Origin: Parapedobacter soli
GTDB lineage: Bacteria; Bacteroidota; Bacteroidia; Sphingobacteriales; Sphingobacteriaceae
Assembly: GCF_025460835.1 (NCBI RefSeq)
Contig: NZ_JAMXAY010000040.1
Span: 1 to 45,891 of the forward strand
Length of the DNA: 45,891 nt
Direction of reading: 5' to 3'
Shown here one piece after another: positions 23,901 through 33,042 of the stretch; the first letter of the stretch is position 1; every line of letters begins with the position of its first letter. The position numbers and the translations under genes were made by a program. The notes under the pieces were generated by a model. The model had not been told where the DNA came from and ran no database searches. It saw only the letters and a program-made list of their open reading frames with translations.

Positions 23901-24706
23901 AATTCGTTCGGTAACTGTAGTTTTTTCATTTCATAGGCGCTGAAGTTGGCTACGAATCCGCCATCGGCTATCAGGGTAGTGCCATTCACAAAGGAAGCCT
24001 CTTCCGACGCAAGCCAGTAAACGGCGTTGGCAATTTCCTGCGGGGTTCCACCGCGCCGCAGAGGCGTATTTGCATTCATATTTTCCGATAAAACCCGGCT
24101 TATATTGGTCTGCTTTCCGTCGGTGTAATCGTTACTCATAGCCGTGTCGACCTGACCAGGACTCAGTGCCAACACCCGAATTCCCCGCGGCCCGTACAAT
24201 ACCGCAAGCTCACGGGTCAGGCCTTCCATTGCTCCTTTGCAAGCCACGTAAGCAGGCGAATTTCCCGCGGCACGCACTGCCATCACGCTCGAAATATTGA
24301 TAATCGAACCTTGGATTCCGCGCTTCTCCATCGCTTCTGCCGCATATCTAGACAGAAAAGCAGGGGCCGTTAGACAAACACGTATCGTTTTTTCCCAATC
24401 CGCAAGACTTATGGTACGCATACTCTCCAACGTCCGCCATGCGGCATTATTCACTAGCACGTCCAACCGGCCCCATCGATCCACCGTTTTGGCAACCACG
24501 CCCGAAACGAAATCGAAGTCCGTTAAATCCCCTTGGAAGACGGTGTAATCTGACGTAATTTGATCGAGCTCAGCTTTTAATAAGTCGGCTCCGTTCGAAC
24601 GGGTCACCAAGGCCAATGCGTACCCCTTTTCGGCAAACTTTAAAGCAACTGCTTTACCGATTCCCCCAGCTGCGCCCGTTATCAATACCGTTCGTTTCTT
24701 GTTCAT
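23897..24706 (-). CDS. SDR family oxidoreductase (2)
   Basis: 269-aa classical SDR. Cofactor motif 'ITGAAGGIGKAVAL' (about 9-22), 'VNNAAW' (about 85-90), catalytic S139/S140 ('INISSVMA'), Y153 and K157 in 'PAYVACKGAM', and C-terminal 'GTTLIADGGF'. It overlaps both neighbours by 4 nt (24703-24706 with the deacylase, 23897-23900 with the PLP enzyme), which couples the three products in translation and suggests consecutive steps. It may oxidise the aldose or N-acyl-aldonate, or reduce the aldehyde from the aldolase step. NAD(P) preference cannot be judged safely. Confidence 0.9.
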   Translation of the reverse strand: MNKKRTVLITGAAGGIGKAVALKFAEKGYALALVTRSNGADLLKAELDQITSDYTVFQGDLTDFDFVSGVVAKTVDRWGRLDVLVNNAAWRTLESMRTISLADWEKTIRVCLTAPAFLSRYAAEAMEKRGIQGSIINISSVMAVRAAGNSPAYVACKGAMEGLTRELAVLYGPRGIRVLALSPGQVDTAMSNDYTDGKQTNISRVLSENMNANTPLRRGGTPQEIANAVYWLASEEASFVNGTTLIADGGFVANFSAYEMKKLQLPNEF

Positions 24707-25611
24707 CCTTTAATCCGATATTCTTCTACTGATATAATACCTCCCAATGTTTCTCCTTCTTTAACCCGAGCGGATGCTCGCACAAAAAGGGCAAAACCAT
24801 CGCGATCTGCCTCGATTTCAACCGAATCCCCTGTTAATACCCGAACAATCGTACCCCAGGTCTGACCTTTTGATACGTGCGCGCCCACAGCAACTATCGG
24901 TATAAATACCCCCTCGCAAGGCGCTGGCATTCGCGATTGCAAGTGGCCGCTGTTGGGTCGCGGATCTTCTATCCAATACCGTATCTCAGACGGGTCGGCC
25001 TGGGAGGGGACAAGCATTCCCAACGCCCCCATTACACGCATACAGCCATTGACATACGATGAGACCACCGGTTGCGATACGTTATCACCTCCGCCATATT
25101 CTACATAAATGGCCGGTATACCCCTATCGCGTGCCACGGACAGCGTCCGCCCTTTGGGCGAATTATCCGTTCCCCATACCAGTGGAAGGTTAAACGCACG
25201 GGCCATCAAACGTTGGGCCGTTAACACATCTGGTGTGGAATGAATCATATAGCCTGCTAGCGGAAAAATCTCCATGGCTCTCCCTCCGGTATGAAGGTCG
25301 ATTAAATGGGTCGCCCGCATAATTTCTTTGCTTATTAATGCCGCAGCCACCTCCGTCGGCGAGCCGTTTTCTCTCCCCGGGCAACTCCGCGCCAAGTCCA
25401 ATCCATCGATTCCTTCGCGTGTGCCTCTTTCGTAGGCACTCGAATTGACAACCGGCACCAAAACCACTTTTCCCGATTTCAGCTGTCCGGGCAGTCGTTT
25501 TGCCAGTATATCTACTGCTAACATGGGCTCATACTCATCGCCATGAACACCCGCAGTAATCAACAAGTGCGGTCCCTCCTCCCCAGATTCGATTTCGTAT
25601 ATTGGCTTCAT
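24703..25611 (-). CDS. Succinylglutamate desuccinylase/aspartoacylase (AstE/AspA) family deacylase
   Basis: 302-aa zinc hydrolase. The carboxypeptidase-like zinc site is visible: H23 and E26 in 'TAGVHGDEYEP', H107 in 'HLIDLHTGG', and the general-base Glu strand 'IYVEYGGG'. The C-terminal beta domain (about 215-300, 'PCEGVFIPIVAVGAHVSKGQTWG') is typical of this family. Starting at 25611 ('MKPIYEIESG') avoids overlap with the sialidase-fold gene ending at 25625; a start at 25671 would overlap it. Family members cleave N-acyl groups from amino acids that keep a free carboxylate. An N-acetyl-2-amino-aldonate is just such a molecule, so this is my best candidate for the deacetylation step. Overlaps the SDR gene by 4 nt. 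Confidence 0.88.
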   Translation of the reverse strand: MKPIYEIESGEEGPHLLITAGVHGDEYEPMLAVDILAKRLPGQLKSGKVVLVPVVNSSAYERGTREGIDGLDLARSCPGRENGSPTEVAAALISKEIMRATHLIDLHTGGRAMEIFPLAGYMIHSTPDVLTAQRLMARAFNLPLVWGTDNSPKGRTLSVARDRGIPAIYVEYGGGDNVSQPVVSSYVNGCMRVMGALGMLVPSQADPSEIRYWIEDPRPNSGHLQSRMPAPCEGVFIPIVAVGAHVSKGQTWGTIVRVLTGDSVEIEADRDGFALFVRASARVKEGETLGGIISVEEYRIKG

Positions 25612-25624
25612 CGTTTTCGCAGTA

Positions 25625-26743
25625 TCATATTCTAAATTTGACCCAGCGGATGTTGGATACCATCTGCTCATAACACCAGAATACCACCAATACGGACTGA
25701 TCAGGCAATAACGTCAAGTACGGTGCGCCGAATTTCAGTTCGTTAAAATCACGGACCATATCCCCGGTGCGGGCATTCAATTCTGCCTTGGTTCCGCCCC
25801 ATAGGCAAGCTTCCTGTACATTGACCCATTTTTCGCCTGCTAATTCGGCTATGTTGAACCAAAGCCCCGGTTCATCCATGCGCCGGTACACGCCTGCAAT
25901 ACGGCCATCGGGCAACTGAATGATGGCCATAGTCTGCCCGTGCAAACCAGTAGAGGTGGGGGTTGTCCAACTATGCCCACCGTCGGTGCTTATTGCATAC
26001 TGATTTTGCCTATCAATGCTATTTTTCTCGTCGTATGCCCAGGAGACTGCAAGCAGCCTTCCGTCGGTCAATTCAACTATTTTTCCTTCCCAATTGATAA
26101 CGCCTTCATCTGTATTATCCATCACGTCCAAATAGGTCGGCCAGCTCGCTCCTTCATCGTTTGACACCAACGCAATCATTTTCATTCCGTTCGGCTCCCT
26201 GTTATCCCACGATCTCCAAGTAGATGTCGGCCAAAGCCAGCGACCATCGCTTAGTTTGACGATGGCACTGCATGCTTCAAACGATGGACCATCCAAGGGC
26301 GGCTTTACTTCTACGGGTGGCAACCAAGTATTGCCTTTATCGACGGATTTTACCACAAATAAATCCGTAGGAACAAACCCCATATTTTCAGGATTCGCTA
26401 AACCGGCATCGGGGTGACGTTCGCGACGGCTTTTTACGACCATGCTCACTACTTCGGTTTCGGAAACCGCCAACAGCCTTCCACAGTTGGATGCCAATTG
26501 TTTCTGTTCGGCGGGCATAATCGGCTGCGGTTCGGACCAAGTGCGACCGCCGTCGGCCGAGCGGACGACGTGAGTATCCAAGTTTACAGCCTCAAACGCT
26601 TCGCCAGTAACCAGCGACACCAAGATTTCGTCATTTCCCACCGTCACAACGGATGGAAAATAAGCGTGGATACTCCGCACATGCGGTTTGGGATTGCGAT
26701 ATACAATCCCCGTTTCTATTTTAGTAATGACTTTATTGGCCAC
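25625..26743 (-). CDS. Sialidase-fold (BNR/Asp-box) protein without signal peptide
   Basis: 372 aa forming a six-bladed propeller with four clear Asp-boxes: 'SADGGRTW', 'SVDKGNTW', 'SNDEGASW' and 'STDGGHSW'. The N-terminus 'MANKVITKIETGIVY' carries no signal peptide, so the protein appears cytoplasmic, unlike typical secreted sialidases. The FRIP motif of true sialidases is not seen ('YRNPKPHVRSI' is the corresponding region). Many such proteins are labelled exo-alpha-sialidase without proof. It may hydrolyse or isomerise a glycoside after import. It begins 2 nt after the triple-domain gene and ends 13 nt before the deacylase start. Confidence 0.8.
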   Translation of the reverse strand: MANKVITKIETGIVYRNPKPHVRSIHAYFPSVVTVGNDEILVSLVTGEAFEAVNLDTHVVRSADGGRTWSEPQPIMPAEQKQLASNCGRLLAVSETEVVSMVVKSRRERHPDAGLANPENMGFVPTDLFVVKSVDKGNTWLPPVEVKPPLDGPSFEACSAIVKLSDGRWLWPTSTWRSWDNREPNGMKMIALVSNDEGASWPTYLDVMDNTDEGVINWEGKIVELTDGRLLAVSWAYDEKNSIDRQNQYAISTDGGHSWTTPTSTGLHGQTMAIIQLPDGRIAGVYRRMDEPGLWFNIAELAGEKWVNVQEACLWGGTKAELNARTGDMVRDFNELKFGAPYLTLLPDQSVLVVFWCYEQMVSNIRWVKFRI

Positions 26744-26745
26744 GT

Positions 26746-29700
26746 CTATTTAAATTTAAGCGAATACAAATCGGCATCATGAAGCACAAACCGCAGCTTG
26801 ATCGGCTGGTTCTGCAAATGCGAGAGATCGGCGCCCTGTTTCCAGCTCACGGTCTTCTCCAGTGAATCACCAAACAGGGGGAAGCAATCGTCAAGCCCAA
26901 AACCAGGCAGCACATTGCCGGCCGAATCCTGAATTTCTACACGGATTTCTCCCGCCGCACTGGTGGCACAATTCAGCAAGAGCCGACTGCCCGCCATATA
27001 CACCGCCCGTGTCACTAACTCCCCGCCCGACATCGGTGCGTTAACGGAAACAAAACCATCCACGCGGAGCGTGTATCGACGCAGTGCACTGCCGGCCTGC
27101 CCTGTCCAGTATTGCTCAGACGCATAGAGCGACAACTCCGGCGGGGCACCCTCCAGCGCCGATTTGGTTTCTACAATTTGCCAAGCTATATATTGCTGTC
27201 CATAGCTCCATGTACCTGGGCGCTCCGGACCTGGCCGGAGAAATGCCTCATGCCAACGGTCGAAATGCACGCCGTCGCGGCTGCTTATCAGCAAGGATTC
27301 GGTTAAAGCCGTTCCCAACCGCTCCTCTGTTTCTGCTCGCCATCTCCTATGTGCAAGGTCCGGCAAGTCGCGCATGGTCGATGACCAACCATGGTTCAAA
27401 TACCGTACAGGAAAACCGATGAAAATATGCGGTGCCCGGCTATACGGCTTAATCTGGTTCGTATAGAATTCCTCTCCCGGAACCGGATCAACCATGCTTA
27501 CATTCTGTTCACCCTTCCAAGTGATAAAATCGTCAGATGTCGCTGTACGGATAGACCGGACACCATCCGCAGTCATAAATCGCCAGTATGCCCTGTATTC
27601 TTTCCTCACCGGGTCCCAAAAGGCCAAGTTCTGGGAATCGAAAGCACCATTGGTGATAACCGGATGATCAGCCATCAGCGTCCAGCGGATACCATCGGGC
27701 GATTTGAAAGCCAACAACCCTTTCAACCCGCTCGCTGCCGACCAATCACGGATAATCGCCTTATATTTCGCATCTGCTGTGGCGTTCGGATTCTGGTCTA
27801 GGAACACCGCCGGATGGCCGGGGTCCGGAAAGACCCCACCCATTTTTCTCTGCCCCAAAACGATATTATTATTGGCCGAACCGGCATAATCCACTAAACC
27901 CAATGAAGGTTTTTCCCAATTAACTCCGTCCTTGCTCGACGCGTAGCCTAAATAAAATGCCTCCTGTGGCTGTTCTGACCCGGGCCCTTGCGGTCGGTTC
28001 CAAGCCTTGTAATACATCTTATAACCTTCGTCGTCGCTAAAAACGCTATGGTAACCACTCCCCGGGCCTTCCCAAGGCTCATCGTGGACAATCACCAACT
28101 CTTTAGGTTGTGGATGATGCATTCGGCGCTTCGCACTTCCTTTTAACGAGTCAATCAGGAAGTTGTCGATAAAAAGTTCCAACCGCGAACCGATATTTAC
28201 CGGCTCGCCGCCCGATTGATCTGGAAGATGGGCAAGTATGAAATCCACAATGGGTGCTGGATCTTCTAAGCTATGCGGATGATGCCCCACCCCAGGCTTA
28301 ACGATTACCTGCATATCGCATCCCAAGTGCTCATACCGCTTTTGCAGCAGGTAGCTATTCTCGTGAATCGGCACAAGCGGGTCGGTATCCCCGCAGACGC
28401 TAAGAATGGGAATGCAGTAATCCGCAAGGGGTTTGAGGTGGTCTATCGGATTAAATGGATACCGCAGTGCCTGCCGATCGCTTTTAAAGCCATACACGTC
28501 TTTCAGTTTCTGCCAGTCCGCTGCCGAACCCGGTCCACTGCCCCATTTGCCTGGCCAGCTTTTGAAATCACATACCGGCGCATCCAAATAAATTGATGCC
28601 ACCTGCTCAGGCCGCCTCGCTGCCCAGTTCAACGCAAACAATCCCCCCCTACTGAATCCCTCCAACACGACCTGTTTGCTCAACCCCACACGATCAACCA
28701 AAAAGCGGTAGTACTCGTCCATCAAATCGAGTGCCGCCGGAGCTCCATACATATCGGTTAAATCCATGTAAACCAAGTGAAACCCTTTTGCCACCAGCGC
28801 GCTATCCACTTGCGGCTCATGCCCAAAAAATTCTGTACGCCAAATCCACGGACGCCCGGGTGCTGCATTTTTCGGTGCCACGAACGTACATCGACGCCCA
28901 CTGTATTCGAAATCTGCCCGATTAAAGCCTAACCACGTTGAAACGGAAATACCCTCCTGTGGTAACTGGGGATAATTTTTCTCCATCATTACCTTCCGGA
29001 TCAGCGATGCATACGCATTGGCATAGCGCTGCATACCGATGTCATTTGGGTGTTGGCCATCTACTGTGCATTCATTATCCAAACCTACTGCTGCCGCCGA
29101 CAGCAAATAGATTCCCTTCCGACCGGCGGCTTCTAATTCCGCAAACACTTCACGCATTAATGCGTTCACTTCTTCAAAACGCTTCTGAAGCCCCGTATCC
29201 AGTAACCCAATCCCGGCATCCGCATGTTCGGCCATCACAATCGGAACATCGGGGCGTTTCTCTTGAAGAAAGCTTACAGCGTAGCGTAACCGATGCCGAA
29301 TTTCCGGGTTCGCAAGCGTAATTAAGTTAGGTAAGCAATCCAATATGAAAACTTCTGCCGGGTTACGCGCCATCAATTCAAGCAATGGCTTTTCTAACAT
29401 ACCATTACTTGAGAACCCCAAATTGACTAGCGGGATGTCAAGCATACGGCCCAACTGGGCTGTCCACGCCATCCCGGGCCTGGATGCACACCCCCCCTGT
29501 GCGATCGACGTGCCGTAAACCACTACGCGCTTTTGCGTGCGCGCCGGCAAGAATTCAAATGAAACGCCGCTGGGCACGCCGATTGATAACCCCTCTACAT
29601 TGTTATATAAAGGCAGATACAATTGGTACACTCGGCTCGTTGCATCCAGATTCGGATAACGGTAGTGAATCGTATCTTCAAACCGATATTCTCCACCGGT

Positions 29701-30072
29701 CCAGTTCCACCCGCCGCTCTCGTCCACAGCGTATAAATCAAGGCCGCTTACGCCCGTCGCAGGCATGTGCTCAAATGCATGTACCCCATCCACATTGTAG
29801 TTTACCCGGATTTCCGGCGCATCCGTGCGAAACCTGATCAAAAGCCCTGTGGTTTCGCGGGATTTTCTCCATACAACGTCCCTAACTTCCTTCTCCATCT
29901 CTTTCGGGATACGATCAAATGGTCGTTCCAATCCGTCCGTCTGTGCGTGCCCCTCAACTACTTGGAAGCCCGCGCCAGTTGGGTCCATCCAAATAAATCC
30001 ACTGCCATTCTGGGCTACCAATGGCAACGTAAAAATACTTAACAAGAAAAGCACACTCCATCTCATCGCCAT
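26746..30072 (-). CDS. Three-module protein: SGNH esterase + alpha/beta hydrolase + propeller glycosidase-like (paralogue B)
   Basis: 1108 aa with a signal peptide (about 1-20). Module 1: N-terminal beta-sandwich (25-175) and SGNH hydrolase (180-365) with Ser189 in 'YGTSIAQGG' and the D338/H341 pair in 'DGQHPND'. Module 2: alpha/beta hydrolase (about 375-620) with nucleophile S474 in 'GFSRGG', acid near D562/D564 ('GDTDPLVP') and His in 'GVGHHPHS' (about 597). Module 3: propeller plus C-terminal beta domain (630-1108), closely similar to the proteins at 13296-14903 and 35707-37287 ('HDEPWEG', 'FDSQNLAFWD', 'RSIRTATS'). Two esterases joined to a glycosidase-like domain suggest removal of acyl decorations together with chain cleavage. 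The ATG at 30072 overlaps the previous gene by 10 nt; 30066 is also possible. No frameshift is seen at the module borders. Confidence 0.88.
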   Translation of the reverse strand: MAMRWSVLFLLSIFTLPLVAQNGSGFIWMDPTGAGFQVVEGHAQTDGLERPFDRIPKEMEKEVRDVVWRKSRETTGLLIRFRTDAPEIRVNYNVDGVHAFEHMPATGVSGLDLYAVDESGGWNWTGGEYRFEDTIHYRYPNLDATSRVYQLYLPLYNNVEGLSIGVPSGVSFEFLPARTQKRVVVYGTSIAQGGCASRPGMAWTAQLGRMLDIPLVNLGFSSNGMLEKPLLELMARNPAEVFILDCLPNLITLANPEIRHRLRYAVSFLQEKRPDVPIVMAEHADAGIGLLDTGLQKRFEEVNALMREVFAELEAAGRKGIYLLSAAAVGLDNECTVDGQHPNDIGMQRYANAYASLIRKVMMEKNYPQLPQEGISVSTWLGFNRADFEYSGRRCTFVAPKNAAPGRPWIWRTEFFGHEPQVDSALVAKGFHLVYMDLTDMYGAPAALDLMDEYYRFLVDRVGLSKQVVLEGFSRGGLFALNWAARRPEQVASIYLDAPVCDFKSWPGKWGSGPGSAADWQKLKDVYGFKSDRQALRYPFNPIDHLKPLADYCIPILSVCGDTDPLVPIHENSYLLQKRYEHLGCDMQVIVKPGVGHHPHSLEDPAPIVDFILAHLPDQSGGEPVNIGSRLELFIDNFLIDSLKGSAKRRMHHPQPKELVIVHDEPWEGPGSGYHSVFSDDEGYKMYYKAWNRPQGPGSEQPQEAFYLGYASSKDGVNWEKPSLGLVDYAGSANNNIVLGQRKMGGVFPDPGHPAVFLDQNPNATADAKYKAIIRDWSAASGLKGLLAFKSPDGIRWTLMADHPVITNGAFDSQNLAFWDPVRKEYRAYWRFMTADGVRSIRTATSDDFITWKGEQNVSMVDPVPGEEFYTNQIKPYSRAPHIFIGFPVRYLNHGWSSTMRDLPDLAHRRWRAETEERLGTALTESLLISSRDGVHFDRWHEAFLRPGPERPGTWSYGQQYIAWQIVETKSALEGAPPELSLYASEQYWTGQAGSALRRYTLRVDGFVSVNAPMSGGELVTRAVYMAGSRLLLNCATSAAGEIRVEIQDSAGNVLPGFGLDDCFPLFGDSLEKTVSWKQGADLSHLQNQPIKLRFVLHDADLYSLKFK

Positions 30073-33032
30073 ATTTCGTTTTCCGTCCGTTGGTTATCTT
30101 TATTCATAATCGGTTCTCCGTAGCTAATGAAGGTCGCTTGCACACGGGGCTGCGCACCGGCACGTTGTTCGCATCGAACCTTCACCTCGTTTACGCCCTG
30201 TTCGAGTTGTGGCACCTCGCCCACCACCGTTACCTGGCCCAGCAGTTCACCTTTATTGCTGTACAATTGGCAATCGGACTCCGAGAAAAACTCGAGGTAC
30301 ATGCCCGATTCCATATTCACCTGAAAGGTAAGTTTTTTATTTCCTATCGTGATTGATGGATTCTGCAGCACGGCGGGCCTCAACGGAAGCGCCTTAACCA
30401 CGCTGACATGACATTCAGCCGGTTTCCCTGCCGGCAAATTATTATACCACAACTGAATTTTATTGATGTTCTTGAAGTCGACCGAGTGGCGGTACGAATC
30501 GTAGACATAAAAGTCAGAGTTGGGCCACTGGTAATTAGAAAATTCCGTCGACTCAATCTCCACCAGGTCGAAGTACCTCCATCCCTTAAAATCGATTTTC
30601 ACGAAGTGGTCGCCCCGGGCACCGTGGGAGATGTGTATGGGGCTTTCCAGTCGGATATTGAGGATTTGTCCATTTCCATCGCCTTTGATCCAGACGCCCA
30701 ACCCCTGCTGGTCCTGGATGTTCAGCGCAGGTTCGAATACCTTCTCCATATTGATCCAGGCGCCACGTTGCACGACTTTTCCTTCGCTATTTGCGGTAAA
30801 GCGAAACGTTTCACTACCATCGGGGGCACGCTGGTTTGATGCAATCAGCTCGCCGGAGACGCCCTCGGCCTGGTCGGCAAGCACAAAGCCGTCCTGCGCA
30901 CCCGCTACCAAGACTGTATTTTCTGGATTGTCAAATCCTTCTGCTCCCAATAGCGCTTCCAGGCGAAGTTTCACGGGCTGAGCGGCAAAATCATTGGTTA
31001 CCGTTAGCCGTTGGTCCGATTCATTGAAGCGGGCCACCTTGTGCAGGTCGTATTTCGCCGGACGGAAGTTCCATCCACCGTCCTGCTCTTGAATAAGTTG
31101 AAACTCCTTGCCCGGTTGCCGAAGCATGGCTTTGACCGAATCAGGGAAATAGTTTTGATGGCGCAGCAACTCGTATTGCCTGATTATCGAATCCAACCGA
31201 CCGAATAACGGAATCTGCGCCCGGGTTCCCGGGTCGAAACCTGACAATATTGCTGTCCCTGCATCATTTCCGAGCATTTTACCCGCTAGATACTCTGCCA
31301 CATCCGTAAAGGTTGTTTCGGATTGAGGCGACTCTCCAATTTGGTGCCCCCACCATCCGAGTGTCAGCGGCAGCATCAATGCGCCGTTATCCAGCGGTGC
31401 GTATTTATTAATCAATGCCGTATCGCCCTGCCATACGCCGTGTTCAAAATCGTTGTGCTTAATTTGTTGTCCGAGAAACTCGTTCGGCGATTTTATCGCA
31501 GCCAGATGAATATCGATAAAGCGTTTGTACCCCCTGAACGGAGTATCCCACGCCTGCCAGCGCGACCGGTAATGCCACCAGAAATGCGACATAGAAGCCA
31601 TTTCCATGCCTACCGGTTTGTCCAGGTGCTTTGCGATTTCAAAAATAAAAGCCGACGGATAGTACCAGAAATTCTCGCTGCCACCGAGCACATTACCCCC
31701 GTCGGCCGCATCGAGGTAAATCCCATTAAAACCGGCTTCGTTGACAATCTCTGCCGTCCGTTTGCCCATTTCTTTAAACAGCTCGGATTCGGGGTCGGCA
31801 GTAAATCGGCCATACACCTCTTTGAGGTGATAAGCCACCTCCCCTTTGTCGTACGCCGTTGCCTGCGTACCGTGGACACCGCGCTTGCAGCCCGTAAACA
31901 TGTAAGGGGGACTATCCGTTACACCGGTAAACTCAATGATCTCCCCACCAATGCGCAGCGACACACTGTTACGCACGAAAAAACCGATAATGGTCGAAAC
32001 GTCCGCGGTAGATTCGTTAACAACGATGATTGAATCTTGCGGACCGATGGGCTGGGCAAGTGTAAATTCCCGGAAGTAACCCAGGTCGGGATGAGCTTCG
32101 GGCGTCACATATTTCGAATTCTTGTCGATAAAATACGCATAGGTATGGAAGATCGACGAAATGCCCGCTTCGTTCAACCGTTTGTTAATCCGGGCGAAAC
32201 TACTCCAGCCCCCCGGGAACCGACTTTCATCGATTTTAAGTTCACCGAAATTGAAAAATCCACCGCCATGATTATCGATCTGGTTAAAACCCAAGTTCCT
32301 GCACATTTCAATCCACTCATCAACGGTTTCTTCGGTTAGACTCCCAAAATTCATAAGATACGATCCATACCCTTCTTTATTGCCCAATGCCCACGCCCCG
32401 CCACCTTTCGAGATGGGCATTGCCGCCTCACCTTCCATGATGCTGCGTATGTTCGGCAACATCTCTGACGGCGGCAACCCTAAAACAGCTACCTGTGCGC
32501 CTGCCAAACCAAACCGTTGATAAGCGGTTGCCCACAGATAAGTCTGCAGCGCCGGCAATTGCCTAACGTGGGTATAAGGTGTAAGGGAAAGTGCACATAA
32601 GCCGGTCGGCTCGTCTGGCATTCCTTTCACGCGCAGCGGAACGTTCAGGAACGTGATAGATTCAATGTCGCCTTCCACGTGTTCAAGTTCCCATACCAAG
32701 TACCTATTCTTCTGCGTTACCCGTATCGTAGCGGTTACACCGGCTGTTCCAAACCCGATTCGTAAACGGCCCTTTTTCCACTCCACAGTTTGGGCGGCAA
32801 TGCGGTTGCCATTATGGATTGCGTATGCGCAATGTGAGACACTATCTTTCTCCAGGTAATCGACTCCATCGCTATGGGTGATAAAATGGATATTCTCTCC
32901 GTTACGGCCAATAGCATAACTGATGTCATCGTTTGCAATAACGATCGGCGACTCCACAGCCTGGGTGTGTGATGAAACGATAAGCGCGCCCAACCAAACA
33001 ACCGTCGCCAAAACAAAACGTATCATATACAT
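30063..33032 (-). CDS. Large secreted glycosidase-like protein (GH36/melibiase-like layout, family unassigned)
   Basis: 989 aa, signal peptide about 1-25. Layout as I read it: N-terminal beta-supersandwich (about 28-220), a TIM-barrel-like region (about 225-640) and C-terminal beta domains (about 660-975), one of which ('LGVWIKGDGNGQ', 'GWRYFDLVEIES') resembles carbohydrate-binding domains of the CBM11/CIA30 kind. In the barrel, 'NGIYLDAADGG' (D441, D444) and 'PVGMEMAS' (E477) are the acidic strand-end residues that could be nucleophile and acid/base. I cannot assign it to a named GH family. It follows the GH20 gene by 10 nt. Probably an exo- or endo-glycosidase acting in the periplasm or at the surface. 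Confidence 0.65.
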   Translation of the reverse strand: MYMIRFVLATVVWLGALIVSSHTQAVESPIVIANDDISYAIGRNGENIHFITHSDGVDYLEKDSVSHCAYAIHNGNRIAAQTVEWKKGRLRIGFGTAGVTATIRVTQKNRYLVWELEHVEGDIESITFLNVPLRVKGMPDEPTGLCALSLTPYTHVRQLPALQTYLWATAYQRFGLAGAQVAVLGLPPSEMLPNIRSIMEGEAAMPISKGGGAWALGNKEGYGSYLMNFGSLTEETVDEWIEMCRNLGFNQIDNHGGGFFNFGELKIDESRFPGGWSSFARINKRLNEAGISSIFHTYAYFIDKNSKYVTPEAHPDLGYFREFTLAQPIGPQDSIIVVNESTADVSTIIGFFVRNSVSLRIGGEIIEFTGVTDSPPYMFTGCKRGVHGTQATAYDKGEVAYHLKEVYGRFTADPESELFKEMGKRTAEIVNEAGFNGIYLDAADGGNVLGGSENFWYYPSAFIFEIAKHLDKPVGMEMASMSHFWWHYRSRWQAWDTPFRGYKRFIDIHLAAIKSPNEFLGQQIKHNDFEHGVWQGDTALINKYAPLDNGALMLPLTLGWWGHQIGESPQSETTFTDVAEYLAGKMLGNDAGTAILSGFDPGTRAQIPLFGRLDSIIRQYELLRHQNYFPDSVKAMLRQPGKEFQLIQEQDGGWNFRPAKYDLHKVARFNESDQRLTVTNDFAAQPVKLRLEALLGAEGFDNPENTVLVAGAQDGFVLADQAEGVSGELIASNQRAPDGSETFRFTANSEGKVVQRGAWINMEKVFEPALNIQDQQGLGVWIKGDGNGQILNIRLESPIHISHGARGDHFVKIDFKGWRYFDLVEIESTEFSNYQWPNSDFYVYDSYRHSVDFKNINKIQLWYNNLPAGKPAECHVSVVKALPLRPAVLQNPSITIGNKKLTFQVNMESGMYLEFFSESDCQLYSNKGELLGQVTVVGEVPQLEQGVNEVKVRCEQRAGAQPRVQATFISYGEPIMNKDNQRTENEIWR

Positions 33033-33042
33033 AGACTTTCCG

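Noticed and set aside
14975-26743. Calling the locus a sialic-acid (nan) operon outright
   Set aside because: NanM-like, NAL-family and sialidase-fold parts invite it, but NanE and ROK kinase are absent, the sialidase-fold protein lacks signal and FRIP, and dehydrogenases plus lactonase are unexplained by sialic acid catabolism. Kept as an alternative.
31323-32033. 236-codon plus-strand frame opposite the large glycosidase-like gene
   Set aside because: No recognisable domain, fully antisense to a well-supported coding sequence; a shadow frame.
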